Shown here: positions 1 to 10,351 of the stretch, piece by piece
How the letters are laid out: each line of letters starts with the position of its first letter
Position numbering within the stretch: the stretch's first letter is position 1
NCBI RefSeq assembly: GCF_905171765.1
Contig: NC_053391.1
Location: forward strand, 149,239,917-149,303,916
DNA length: 64,000 nucleotides
Source: Bufo bufo
Taxonomy: Eukaryota > Chordata > Amphibia > Anura > Bufonidae
Reading direction: 5' to 3'
Program-made: the position numbers and the translations under genes
The notes under the pieces: model-generated
What the model saw: only the letters and a program-made list of their open reading frames with translations
What the model was told of the DNA's origin: nothing
The model's database searches: none

Positions 1-1579
1 TGCAATAGTTACCCCGTCGCAGCCACCGCAAAGACAGGCCCGTAGAGCCCCTAGAGTCCCTGAGGTCCTGGTAAACCCTGATTGGCAGTCCCCAACTTCA
101 GCCACACCTGTAGCTTCTCCTTTCACCGCCCAGTCTGGAGTTCGGGTTGAGACAGCTCAGATCGGTTCGGCCCTGGGATTTTTTGAGCTTTTCTTGACTG
201 CGGAGCTCTTGGACTTAGTCGTGGCAGAAACAAATCGGTATGCCACTCTATTTATATCCGCCAACCCGGGAAGCTTTTATGCCCAGCCTTTCCGGTGGAA
301 ACCAGTCCAAGTTTCCGAAATTAAAATTTTTCTGGGCCTTCTCCTGAACATGGGTCTAGCCAAAAAGCATGAATTGCGGTCATATTGGTCCACGAACCCA
401 ATTCATCACATGCCCATGTTCTCTGCTGCTATGTCCAGGACACGTTTTGAGACCATCCTGCGTTTCCTGCACTTTAGCGACAACACCACCTCCCGTCCCA
501 GAGACCACCCAGCTTTTGACCGGCTCCACAAAATTCGGCCCCTCATAGACCACTTCAACCAGAAATTTGCAGATTTGTATAAGCCAGAGCAAAACATCTG
601 CGTAGACGAGTCCCTAATACATTTTACCAGGCGCCTTGGCTTCAAACAATACATCCCAAGCAAGCGCGCCTGGTATGGGGTCAAATTGTATAAGCTCTGT
701 GAAAGGGCCACAGGCTATACCCACAAATTTCGGATCTATGAGGGAAAAGATCAGACCCTGGAGCCGGTCAGTTGCCCTGACTACCTGGGGAGCAGTGGGA
801 AGACAGTCTGGTACTTGGTGTCACCCTTATTTGGCAAGGGGTACCATCTTTATGTGGACAATTTTTACACAAGTGTGCCCCTCTTCAGGCATTTGTTCCT
901 AGAACAGATTGGCTGCTGTGGCACCGTGCGACCTAGTCTCTGGGGCTTCCCCCAACGGCTCATTACCACCCGTATTGCAAGGGGGGAGAGGGCTTCCTTG
1001 TGTAACGAAGAACTGCTCGCGGTGAAATGGAGAGACAAGCGTGACGTTTACATGCTCTCCTCCATTCACACAGACACGACAATACAAATTGAACGGGCAA
1101 CCCGTGTCATTGAAAAGCCCCTCTCAGTCCACGACTATAATGCGCTCATGGGAGGGGTGGACTTCAATGACCAGATGTTGGCTCCCTATTTAGTTTCCCG
1201 ACGCACCAGACGCTGGTATAAGAAGGTGTCTGTATATTTGATTCAATTGGCTGCATATAATAGTTTTGTTCTCTACAGTAAGGCTGGGAGAACACGATCC
1301 TTCCTCAAATTTCAGGAAGAGATCATCGAGAACCTCCTGTATCCAGAAGGTTCCATGGCCCCAACCACCAGTGTAGTGAGCTGTCTACACAAGCGACATT
1401 TCCCCAATGTCGTTGCTGGTACCTCAACCCAACCGTCACCCCGAAAAAAATGTTGTGTCTGAAGCAGGAGTGGAATAAGGCGTGACACCCGCTATTTCTG
1501 TCCTGACTGCCCTGACCACCCTGCCCTATGCTTAGGGGAGTGTTTCCGGAAGTACCACACACAGGTACACTTAGTATAG
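1..1579 (+). pseudogene. piggyBac transposase (DDE_Tnp_1_7 type), 5'-partial, stop codon before the Cys-rich end
   Basis: The product is a cut-and-paste transposase that acts on TTAA sites. The frame is open from the first bases of the window, so TTG at 194 is not the start. Family blocks are in order: FFELFLTAELLDLVV near 182-226, EIKIFLGLLLNMGLA near 320, CVDESLIHF near 600 (first catalytic Asp), YVDNFYTSVPLF near 850 (second Asp) and MGGVDFNDQM near 1150 (third Asp region). A TGA at 1460-1462 interrupts the protein just before the C-terminal Cys/His-rich domain. The same frame then continues through YFCPDC, ALCLGEC and FRKYH to TAG at 1577-1579. Truncation would remove the zinc-binding domain, which in the family recognises the element ends. 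It resembles PGBD4-type vertebrate proteins. The rest of the frame is open, so inactivation seems fairly recent. Confidence 0.9.
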
Positions 1580-1679
1580 GGATTGCATCTCACAGGACAG
1601 GCACACAGGGCTATTAGGGCCCTTTTACTCACAGCTGCTGCAAACCTCTCCTTTCACCTGGGATAAAGTGCATAATGTA

Positions 1680-2555
1680 CAGTACAGACCAAAAGTTTGG
1701 ACACACCTTCTCATTCAAAGAGTTTTCTTTATTTTCATGACTATGAAGGCATCAAAACTATGAATTAACACATGTGGAATTATATACATAACAAACAAGT
1801 GTGAAACAACTGAAAATATGTCATATTCTAGGTTCTTCAAAGTAGCCACCTTTTGCTTTGATTACTGCTTTGTACACGCTTGGCATTCTCTTGATGAGCT
1901 TCAAGAGGTAGTCCCCTAAAAATGGTGTTCCAACAGTCTTGAAGGAGTTCCCAGAGATGCTTAGCACTTGTTGGCCCTTTTGCCTTCACTCTGCGGTCCA
2001 GCTCACCCCAAACCATCTCGATTGGGTTCAGGTCCGGTGACTGTGGAGGCCAGGTCATCTGGCGCAGCACCCCATCACTCTCCTTCATGGTCAAATAGCC
2101 CTTACTTTCAAAGTTTTCCCAATTTTTCGGCTGACTGACTGACCTTCATTTCTTAAAGTAATGATGGCCACTCGTTTTTCTTTACTTAGCTGCTTTTTTC
2201 TTGCCATAATACAAATTCTAACAGTCTAATCAGTGGGACTATCAGCTGTGTATCCACCTGACTTCTCCTCAACGCCACTGATGGTCCCAACCCCATTTAT
2301 AAGGCAAGAAATCCCACTTATTAAACCTGACAGGGCACACCTGTGAAGTGAAAACCATTTCAGGGGACTACCTCTTGAAGCTCATCAAGAGAATGCCAAG
2401 AGTGTGTAAAGCAGTAATCAAAGCAAAAGGTGGCTACTTTGAAGAACCTAGAATATGACATATTTTCAGTTGTTTCACACTTGTTTGTTATGTATATAAT
2501 TCCACATGTGTTAATTCATAGTTTTGTTGCCTTCAGTGTGAATCTACAATTTTCA
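1680..2555 (-). mobile_element. Tc1-like element, internally deleted, inserted in the piggyBac 3' region
   Basis: The left end follows a TA and begins CAGTACAGACCAAAAG, a common vertebrate Tc1 terminus. The inner part of the left repeat (about 1770-1915) returns inverted at about 2370-2535. The right repeat stops near 2555 without its outer segment, so the element is truncated there. Only about 0.4 kb of transposase remnants remain between the repeats. It cannot encode a functional transposase. Confidence 0.85.
1826..2207 (-). pseudogene. Tc1 transposase remnant (N-terminus joined to C-terminus)
   Basis: Reading the minus strand from ATG at 2207, about 38 residues match the start of Tc1 transposases (MARKKQLSKEKR, then AIITLRNEGQS) before a TGA. 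A frame starting near 2094 carries the C-terminal block MTWPPQSPDLNPIEMVW with the last catalytic Glu, then shifts frame near 1920. The central DNA-binding and catalytic region is missing. The two pieces are joined by a deletion. This is a dead relic. Confidence 0.8.
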
Positions 2556-2939
2556 GTAAAAGATACGTTTGCCGAGGCATATGAGCTGAGGAGGCGGCGG
2601 TGTTCATATACTTTGGCAAACACTTTTTATATAAAAAAAAATAATAAAAATCCTGGCAGTGATTTATTCATCCACATCGATTGATGTGAATGGAGAAATC
2701 TGGTTTGCCAGGGCAAACGGGCTAAGTGGGTATGGATGTTGGGCGGAGCTTCTATGTCCTGGCAGACGCCTTTCCCCTTTTTTTGGCAGAGATCTTTTCA
2801 TCCACATTGATCGATGCGAATGAAGAAATCTGTGCCGTTCATTTTTTCTTTCAGCCCAGAGGCTGAACGTAAAAAAAATATCTCATTACCCGTATGCTCA
2901 ATATAAGGAGAATAGCAGAAACTCCTAATGCTGGCCATA
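2556..2939 (+). other. Non-coding part of the piggyBac 3' region
   Basis: AT-rich DNA with two related segments (near 2661-2700 and 2786-2830) around CATCCACAT and GATGTGAATG or GATGCGAATG, which form short imperfect palindromes. No coding potential is seen. It joins the Tc1 right edge to the palindrome chain and probably belongs to the piggyBac 3' untranslated or subterminal region. Confidence 0.4.
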
Positions 2940-5199
2940 CATGTAATGATTGCGAAGACCCTCAAATGCCAGGGCAGTACAAACACCCCACAAATGACCC
3001 CATTTTGGAAAGAAGACACCCCAAGGTATTCACTGAGGGGCATATTGAGTCCATGAAAGATTGAAATTTTTGTCCCAAATTAGCGGAAAGGGAGACTTTG
3101 TGAGAAAAAACTAAAAAAAATCAATTTCCGCTAACTTGTGGCAAAAAAAAAAAAATTTGATGAACTCGCCATGCCCCTCATTGAATACCTTGGGGTGTCT
3201 TCTTTCCAAAATGGGGTCACATGTGGGGTATTTATACTGCCCTGGCATTTTAGGGGCCCTAAAGCGTGCAAAGAAGTCTGGGATCCAAATGTCTAAAAAT
3301 GCCCTCCTAAAAGGAATGTGGGCCCCTTTGCGCATCTAGGCTGCAAAAAAGTGTCAAACATGTGGTATTGCCGTACTCAGGAGAAGTTGGGGAATGTGTT
3401 TTGGGGTGTCATTTTACATATACCCATGCTGGGTGAGAGAATTATCTCGTTCAAATGCCAACTTTGTATAAAAAAAATGGGAAAAGTTGTCTTTTGCCAA
3501 GATATTTCTCTCACCCAGCATGGGTATATGTAAAATGACACCCCAAAACACATTCCCCAACTTCTACTGAGTATGGCAATACCATATGTGTGACACTTTT
3601 TTGCAGCCTAGATGCGCAAAGAGGCCCACATTCCTTTTAGGAGGGCATTTTTAGACATTTAGATCCCAGACTTCTTTGCACGCTTTAGGGCCCCTAAAAT
3701 GCCAGGGCAGTATAACTACCCCACAAGTGACCCCATTTTGGAAAGAAGACACCCCAAGGTATTCCGTGAGGGGCATGGCGAGTTCCTAGAATCTTTTATT
3801 TTTTGTCACAAGTTAGCGGAAAATTATGATTTTTTTTTTATTTTATTTTTTTCTTACAAAGTCTCATATTCCACTAACTTGTGACAAAAAATAAAAACTT
3901 CCATGAACTCACTATGCCCATCACGAAATACCTTGGGATGTCTTCTTTCCAAAATGGGGTCACTTGTGGGGTAGTTATACTGCCCTGGCATTCTAGGGGC
4001 CCTAATGCGTGCGAAGTAGTTTGAGATCAAAATCTGTAGAAAATGGCGAAAGGTGCTCTTTGGAATGTGGGCCCCTTTGCCCACCTAGGCTGCAAAAAAG
4101 TGTCACACATGTGGTATTGCCGTACTCAGGAGAAGTTGTTAAAAAAAATTTTGGGGTGTCATTTTACATATACCCATGCTGGGTGAGAGAAATATCTTGG
4201 CAAAAGACAACTTTTCCCATTTTTCTTATTCAAAGTTGGCATTTGACCAAGATATTTATCTCACCCAGCATGGGTATATGTAAAATGACACCCCAAAACA
4301 CATTGCCCAACTTCTCCTGAGTACGGCAATACCACATGTGTGACACTTTTTGGCAGCCTAGGTGGGCAAAGGGGCCCACTTTCCAAAGAGCACCTTTAGG
4401 ATTTCACAGGTCATTTTTTACACATTTTGATTTCAAACTACTTACCACACATTTGGGCCCCTAAAATGCCAGGGCAGTATAACTACCCCACAAGTGACCC
4501 CATTTTGGAAATAAGACACCCCAAGGTATTTCGTGATGGGCATAGTGAGTTCATGGAAGTTTCTATTTTTTGTCACAAGTTAGTGGAATATGAGACTTTG
4601 TAAGAAAAAAAAAAATCATCATTTTCCGCTAACTTGTGGCAAAAAATAAAAAGTTCTATGAACTCACTATGCCCATCAGCAAATACCTTAGGGTGTCTAC
4701 TTTCCGAAATGGGGTCATTTGTGGGGTGTTTGTACTGTCTGGCCATTGTAGAACCTCAGGAAACATGACAGGTGCTCAGAAAGTCAGAGCTGCTTCAAAA
4801 AGCGGAAATTCACATTTTTGTACCATAGTTGGTAAACGCTATAACTTTTACCCAAACCATTTTTTTTTACCCAAACATTTTTTTTAACAAAGACATGTAG
4901 AACAATAAATTTTGAGAAAAATTTATATATGGATGTCATTTTTTGCAAAAATGGAAGTGAAAAATGTATTTTTTTTGCCAAAAAATTGTTACATTTCGAT
5001 TAATAACAAAAAAAGTTAAAATGTCAGCGGCAATGAAATACCACCAAATGAAAGCTCTATTAGTGAGAAGAAAAGGAGGTAAAATTCATTTGGGTGGTAA
5101 GTTGCATGACCGAGCATTAAATGGTGAAAGTAGTGTAGGTCAGAAGTGTAAAAAGTGGCCTGGTCATTAAGGGTGTTTAAGGTAGGGGAGCTGAGGTGG
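2940..5199. repeat. Chain of alternating inverted modules (serial palindromes), copy 1
   Basis: One module of roughly 370 bp recurs in alternating orientation. It contains CACCCCAAGGTATT, CAAAATGGGGTCAC, TGCCCTGGCATT, TGGGCCCCTTTG and CCCATGCTGGGTGAGAG. Fold centres are visible near 3110, 3475, 3845, 4220 and 4605, so each arm can pair with both neighbours. The last part (4730-5199) is single-copy within the block and ends GAGGTGG next to TTAA. A second copy of the whole arrangement lies at 15270-17676. A transcript would fold into long double-stranded RNA. Open frames here are by-products of the repeat. Confidence 0.85.
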
Positions 5200-5203
5200 T
5201 TAA

Positions 5204-6019
5204 GAGTGTGTGTGTTACCCCTGCTACATCTGTATGGACATAGCTATATATGGAGTCAGAGCAGGGACTCCTAAGCCAAAATAGAGTAGGGGGTGCCTGG
5301 GGTTCTCCCTTTGACTTCTATTGTACTCGAGTGCTCGGTAGAAAACCCGAGCACTTTAGGGCTCGCTCAACACTACTCAAAACTTTTTTCTTTTTCTTTC
5401 AAGGCTTGACAGGCTGAGTTTTATAGGTACCATTTTGGGATACAAATGAGTTTTTGATTACTTTATACCATTTGAGGTGAAAAAACAGCATCATTGCTCT
5501 CTGTATGTTACAGCTGACATCCGCTGTTAATGACCGTGGCTCCATTGCTATGCTATAAATGTTTGGCACGATGCAGGAATGTAGTAATTGCCATGCTTTC
5601 CTTTTACAGCATAGAAGGTTTATTAAGGTTATATGTAACGTAGAGCTGTGCTCTTGGTCTTGTTTTAAAACCAAGGTTATTGCTCTAGCTGCATTCTAGT
5701 CTGAGTAAGAACTCAGAAGTGGTCCACTCTGCAGCCACACAGCCAGACCTGGACTTGGGCAAAACAGTATTGTCCTGTTCTACTGATTCCAGCTCAGGCA
5801 AATCAGTGTGTGTGGGGGTAGGGGGTTGAGGAGGTGCTTTAAGCAAGATTTATACTTCATCTCTCTTTATATTTATTCATGTTTAGCTGTAAGAACTATA
5901 TCAATAACTGCATCCAAAACTACATTTCTGCATCAATCTGAAGCTTGATGAATATTTCTGAAGTACCATATCTTCAGCAGGATACTAAAACTTGAAGTGA
6001 CCATCCTGTTTTGGGCCTT
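5204..6019. other. No gene seen; MITE end fragment near 5325-5372
   Basis: AT-rich sequence with no convincing coding region. At about 5325-5372 there is a stretch containing GAGTGCTCGGTAGAAAACC and CCGAGCACTTTAGGG that ends GCTCGCTCAACACTAC. It resembles the terminus of a hAT family related to hAT3 (whose end reads TAGTGTTGAGCGA). Nothing else recognisable is present. Confidence 0.4.
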
Positions 6020-6074
6020 AGGGTGAGTTCACATCACCGTTATGGTTTCTGTTATTGTTTTCCGTTATAACATG
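6020..6074. repeat. Left piece of a palindromic MITE split by hAT1
   Basis: GGGTGAGTTCACATCACCG is followed by a segment that returns inverted near 10800-10855 (TTCCGTTATAAC and TATAACCATGTTATAACGG). hAT1 and its 8-bp target duplication separate the two halves, so the MITE was there first. Confidence 0.65.
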
Positions 6075-6082
6075 GTTATAGC

Positions 6083-6895
6083 TAGAGATGAAAGAATTTT
6101 TCAAAAATTTGATACGCCGCTTTGCTGAATTTTTTGGTCAAAATCTGGTTCAATCCGAATACATTTTTTGCGAATTACGTTAAAATACGTCTATTTCCTG
6201 GCTGCAGAGAGCCTTTAAAGCGGTGTAGAACACTGTGCCTTGCAGTAACACGCATAGGGAGTCTGCTTTGGTAGTGAAATAATACTATGAGTCCGTATGA
6301 CATGCAGATGACAGGCGTCGCTCTTAGAATCACTGCTCACTACACTTATTTGGGCAGTCACAGGGCCAAAACTAACCAAATAACTCAAGTATGAACTCAG
6401 CCATAAAGGTCTATGTTAGCGCTATGTTAGAAGTGCACTCCTTTTACACTGTCGGGAGCTGTTCTAAACGCTTATACAAGCCCCCTTGATAGAGTGGAGA
6501 GGGTGTCAGCAGTAAGTTTGTTTTAACATCACTGATTAATTTGCCCTTCCTCTGATCCATCAGAACAATATCCCACAAAAAACAGATCCTGTCTGTGGAG
6601 CATACACCTTCACTCTGTCAGCATTTGCTCAATAATCCATCAGTATTGCTAATGCCAAGAAAACAGGAGTGGATCTAAAACAGAGATGACACATGAATGG
6701 AATATTTGCATATCTTCTGTGTTTTGTACCCACTCCTGCTTTTGGCTACCAAGTCATAAGCCAATTCTGATGGGACCATACAGGCCTTACAGCTGCTACA
6801 CAGACAGGATCCGTTGTGTGTCTCATTTTTCCTTCCTTGATCAGAAGAAATGTCAAATAAATGATGTCAGCCAGGCTGAAAGTCAAAACAGTGGA
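6083..6895 (-). other. 3' non-coding region of hAT1
   Basis: The same segment occurs inverted at the 3' end of hAT2 (about 50900-51396 and 51705-51896): GTCTGCTTTGGTAGTGAAAT here, and the text around AAAGCAGGAGTGGGTAC there. The shared 3' region shows that hAT1 and hAT2 belong to one family. No coding potential. Confidence 0.65.
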
Positions 6896-7505
6896 CCAGT
6901 CATGAAGTTGGGAGGGTGGGAACAGCATGAGAAGTCCACAGAGTGGACTTATGACATAGTGGTGAGGTGGAAGCAGCATGAGGAGACCACAGAGTGGCCC
7001 AATGACAGGGTCTGGAGGTGGAAGCAGTATGAGGAGGCCACAGAGTAGCACAATGACAGAATCTGGAGGTGCCAGCAGTATGAGGAAGCCATCGAGTGGC
7101 ACAATGAGAGTATGGAGTTGGCAGCATCAGGAGAAGGCCACCGAGTGGCACAATGACAGAGTCTAGAGTTGACAGCAGTATGAGGAGACCACCGAGTGGC
7201 ATAATGACAGAGTCTTCATGTGGCAGCAGTATGAGAAGGACACCGAGTGGCGTAATGACACATTCAGCAGTATGAGAAGGCAGCAGTATGAGAAGGCCAC
7301 CGAGTGGCACAATGACACATTCTGGAGTTGGCAGCAGTATGAGGAGGCCAACGAGTGGCACAATAACACAGTATGGAGGTGGCAGCATCAGAAGAAGGCC
7401 ACCGAGTGGCCCAATGACAAAGTCTGGAGGTGGCAGCAGTATCAGGAGGCCACCGAGTGGCAAAATGACAGAGTCTTGAGGTGGCAGCAGTATGAGGAGG
7501 CCATT
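6896..7505 (-). repeat. Minisatellite in the hAT1 3' region (about 51-bp units)
   Basis: About a dozen imperfect units built on GAGGTGGCAGCAGTATGAGG and CCACCGAGTGGCACAATGAC. The related array in hAT2 (50508-50900) has a 51-bp unit. A unit near a multiple of three without stop codons keeps several frames open on both strands, giving long repetitive frames of up to about 205 codons. These are not considered genes. The same array type at the same place in hAT2 shows it is a property of the family. Confidence 0.85.
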
Positions 7506-7659
7506 TTGGCTCTGCACGATTTAATAATACACGTTCTCTGGCACAAAAGGCTTGGCAAATTGATTGTCTGGGAATTTCCATAGAAAATTGGGATTATATA
7601 TTGGCGAATTTAAGTTTAGTTTCTTATATTTTATTCAAGTTTTGGTTCCATTTAATATG

Positions 7660-8775
7660 AAATATTTAATACATTTAATAAAAAAATGTGTTGCTTAAGA
7701 CAGCAGAGAATCGGCCAGTCTTCTGGTTATTCGACAACGTGGTTGCGATGGAGAAAGCGTTCCAAAAAACAATATCTCTCCACCTTGAGACGAATCCTGT
7801 CATGATTTATGCAAGTGTAGTATCGGCTGCTCATCGAGCCAGATACTTCTGGGGGAACCTGCCTGGCATGAACAGGCCTCTAGTAGCTACAGACAATGAG
7901 AAGACAAAACTTCAAGATTGCTTGGAGCCCGGAAGAGTCACAAAGTTTATCAAGATTCAAACCATAACTACTTCTCTTTGTCAGGGAAAACATCACAAGT
8001 TCCCAGTCATCATGGAAAAAGCTTAGAATCGACGTTGAAAAATATATGGCATCAGAGATGTGTGAGTACGCCATCACGATCGGACGGGTACGCCATCCAG
8101 GGCAGAATGTATATGTGGGTGACATACAGCATATAACCAGGAAACAGATTGAAGAATAGGGACAATTTGATCTGATAATTGGCGGCAATCCTTGTAATGA
8201 CTTATCTGCGGTTAACCCGCATCAGAAAGGCCTTTATGGGGGCAGTGTACAACAGTTTTTTTTTTACTTTCCACGATTACTCAATAAAGTGTTGCCTAAG
8301 ACAGGAGAGAATTGGCCAGTCTTCTGGTTATTCGAGAACGTGGCTGCAATAGAGAAAGCATTCCAAAAAACAATTTCTCTCGACCTGGAGACGAATCCTG
8401 TCAAGATTGATGCAAGTGCGGTATCAGCTGCTCATCGTGCCAGATACTTCTGGGGGAACCTGTCTGGAATGAACAAAGCTTAAAGATTGCTTGGAGCCTG
8501 GAAGAGTAGCGAAGTTCAACAAGTTTCAAACCATGACAACCAGCCCCTGGTCTCTTCGTCAGGGAAAACATCACGATTTCCCAGTCATCATGGATGGGAA
8601 GGAGGACATCCTGTGGTGCACTGAGATGGAGAAGGTCTTCGGATCCCCCCCGCACTATACGGACATCTCAGAAATGAACCGCTGCTCCCCACAGAAGCTC
8701 CTGGGAAGGTCATGGAGCTCCCCGGTCATCCAGCATCTATTCACCCCACTGAAGGATTATTTTGAAAGTGTGTAG
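7660..8775 (+). pseudogene. DNMT3-type DNA (cytosine-5) methyltransferase catalytic domain, two partial scrambled copies
   Basis: Intact relatives methylate cytosine de novo in the nucleus. Copy 1 (about 7675-8017) reads [43 protein letters not shown] and [11 protein letters not shown], the second half of a DNMT3 catalytic domain. At about 8020 the sequence jumps back to an earlier part of the domain: [28 protein letters not shown] (catalytic Pro-Cys at about 8190), [10 protein letters not shown]. It then runs through the same second half again to [33 protein letters not shown], and the C-terminus LKDYFESV with TAG at 8773-8775. Breaks include TAG at the Trp before GQFDL (about 8156) and frameshifts or deletions near 8245 and 8480. 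No introns are visible, which suggests a retrocopy. The two copies differ by about 10% by eye, so the duplication is old. It lies antisense to the hAT1 transposase. Confidence 0.85.
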
Positions 8776-8860
8776 AAGCCACACGGGGCCCCCCCTCTGC
8801 AGATTTATCATGGAGACACCAGATTTTATAATATTACATTATTATATATTGAAAAAAACA
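8776..8860 (+). other. Presumed 3' tail of the DNMT3-like retrocopy
   Basis: After the stop codon come about 80 bases ending TATTGAAAAAAACATTAA, immediately before hAT1 coding sequence resumes. The short A-run could be a worn poly(A) tail. No clear target duplication flanks the retrocopy. Confidence 0.3.
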
Positions 8861-8861
8861 T

Positions 8862-9337
8862 TAAGCCCCTTCGCCACTCGGCTCCCAAGTGCGATCAGCT
8901 ACATCATCATCATCTTGTACTGTCTGCACGTCACTGATGTCCTCCTCAACCGTCTCTGGGTCAGGAGCCTGACTGCTCGCAATACCAGCTCCCACGCCAC
9001 TCTCCCCATCACTACTTGCCCGCCTAGTGGAGGAAAGGACAGAGGCAGGGTGAGGGCTCAGGGCCTGCTCCCGGGCCATGCCAACTAAGGGCTGTGTCTG
9101 ACGAACCCACTGTTGGCTGGGGGTGTCTGATGTCACTTGGGATGAAGGGGATGACCGAGTTAACCAATCAAAAACCACCGGGTTGCTGGTCAAGACACGA
9201 CCGCTAGATTACATCGGTCTCTTGCTGTGACTCCTGCAGCCATGCCCCCTTACTCTGCTGTGACCTCTGCTTGCGCGAGAAACATTTATGCCTCTACCAC
9301 TTTTCTGTGCATGGCCTGGCACTTCTCTGTCTGACAT
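8862..9337 (-). pseudogene. hAT1 transposase, N-terminal fragment
   Basis: From ATG at 9337 on the minus strand the product starts MSDREVPGHAQKSGRG. It meets TAA after about 43 residues, then continues in frame with NPVVFDWLTRSSPSSQVTSD and an acidic stretch (PETVEEDISDVQ, DDDDVADRTWEPSGEGA). It is colinear with the hAT2 transposase N-terminus (37808-38039 and 39741-40130), which shows the family. The frame stops at the boundary with the DNMT3-like insert, so BED finger and catalytic domains are missing. Not functional. Confidence 0.75.
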
Positions 9338-9394
9338 ACTTTTAGCTGAACTAAATAAATTAAAAGAAAATTAAAACACCCCTAAAAGCCACAA

Positions 9395-9722
9395 ATATAT
9401 TTTTTACTTTTTGTACTGCAATAGGACACTAAACGCTTTCACCACAAGTAACTGCAACAGTGAAATGCATATATATATATTTATTTTTGTACTGAAATAG
9501 GCCACTAAACTCTTTCAACACAAATAACTGCAACAGTGAAGTGCGTATATATTTTTCTTTTTGTACTGAAATAGGCCACTAAACTTTTTCACCACATATA
9601 ACTGCAGAAATGAAATGCTTATATATTTTTCTTTCTGTACTGAAATAGGCCACTAATTGCTTTCACCACAAATAACTGCAACAGTGAAGTGCGTATATAT
9701 TTTTATTTTTGTACAAAAATAG
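9395..9722 (-). repeat. Tandem array between the hAT1 5' end and transposase start (about 75-bp units)
   Basis: About four and a half units of 74-77 bp, each with GTACTGAAATAGGCCACTAA and ACTGCAACAGTGAA followed by an AT-rich ATATATTTTT spacer. It lies just upstream of the transposase ATG on the minus strand, the position held by unrelated arrays in hAT2 and hAT3. Confidence 0.85.
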
Positions 9723-9723
9723 T

Positions 9724-9888
9724 CCACTAAAGAAACATAGAATGTGTCGGCAGATAAGAACCATTTTGCCCATCTAGTCTGCCCAATATACTGAATACTA
9801 TGAATAGCCCTTGGCCCTATCTTATATGAAGGATGGCCTTATGCCTATCCCATGCATGCTTAAACTCCTTCACTGTGTTTGCAGGCTT
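9724..9888. repeat. Dispersed repeat segment, family not assigned
   Basis: AAACATAGAATGTGTCGGCA, then GGCAGATAAGAACCATTTTG, CATCTAGTCTGCCC and TTAAACTCCTTCACTG. It interrupts the hAT1 5' region between the tandem array and the leader. It has the look of a widespread vertebrate SINE-like repeat, but I cannot name it and no second copy is in the window. Confidence 0.45.
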
Positions 9889-10290
9889 TTCAACATAGCA
9901 CTTGCACCCCAATAACAAGAACAAATTGCTGGAATGACTGACCTGTATAATGGCTATTTGGATCCCCAAATAATCTATCCCTGCACTTGTAAATCGCTTT
10001 TCTAGCACTGTCCCTAGCTCCTTCTGACGTCTCTCCCTGCATTAAGATGCTGTGAAATGATTCCTCCCTATCCTTTTCCTGCACTTGTAAAATGCTTTTC
10101 TGGCACTGTTCCTAGCGCCTTCTGACATCTCTCCCTGCACTAAGATGCTATGAAATGATTCCTCCCTATCTTTTCCCTGAACTTATAAATAGTTTTTTTC
10201 ATTTTTTTTTTTCACAATGAGGTATTTCTGATTGCTGTCCCTAGCACCTTCTCACGTCTCTCCCTGCACTCAGAATGCTGGGAAATGTCT
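9889..10290 (-). other. hAT1 5' leader, partly duplicated
   Basis: Segments with TCCCTGCACTTGTAAA and CGTCTCTCCCTGCA occur two to three times (about 9980-10100, 10075-10200, 10235-10270). The equivalent hAT2 leader is at 33700-34010 in the opposite orientation. Non-coding. Confidence 0.5.
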
Positions 10291-10296
10291 TAATCT

Positions 10297-10351
10297 AAGA
10301 TGGCCGCCGTATTTATAGGACTTTGACATCACAGGGCTGGCTGCTGATTGG
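10297..10351 (-). promoter_or_regulatory. hAT1 promoter-like block (CCAAT, TATA, YY1-like)
   Basis: On the minus strand: a CCAAT box (GATTGG on plus, 10346-10351), a TATA box CCTATAAATACGG (around 10308-10319), then GGCGGCCATCTTAG (10297-10308), which matches the YY1 core GCCATCTT. hAT2 has the same order and nearly the same sequence at 33617-33680. Function is inferred from motifs only. Confidence 0.5.

Larger units (their letters stand above)
1..5199 (+). mobile_element. piggyBac-superfamily element, 3' part (5' end outside window)
   Basis: A transposase frame enters from the left edge and ends near 1579. A Tc1 element is inserted at 1680-2555. The sequence after it runs into a chain of palindromes and stops at GAGCTGAGGTGG followed by TTAA (5200-5203), the target site expected for piggyBac. 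That the palindromes belong to the same element as the transposase is an inference from continuity and from the TTAA edge. Element C (13818-17676) shares the palindromes and a similar right end but has no transposase, so it may be a non-autonomous relative. The left end is not visible. Confidence 0.65.

Noticed and set aside
194..196. TTG at 194 as the start of the piggyBac transposase
   Set aside because: The frame is open to the window edge and upstream codons match the family, so the true start is outside.
3111..4320. Frames giving similar peptides on both strands
   Set aside because: By-products of inverted modules; they recur at 15424-17063 and show no domain.
6900..7583. Long open frames (up to about 205 codons) on both strands
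   Set aside because: They follow a minisatellite whose unit is near a multiple of three. Peptides are just unit repeats and appear in several frames on both strands.
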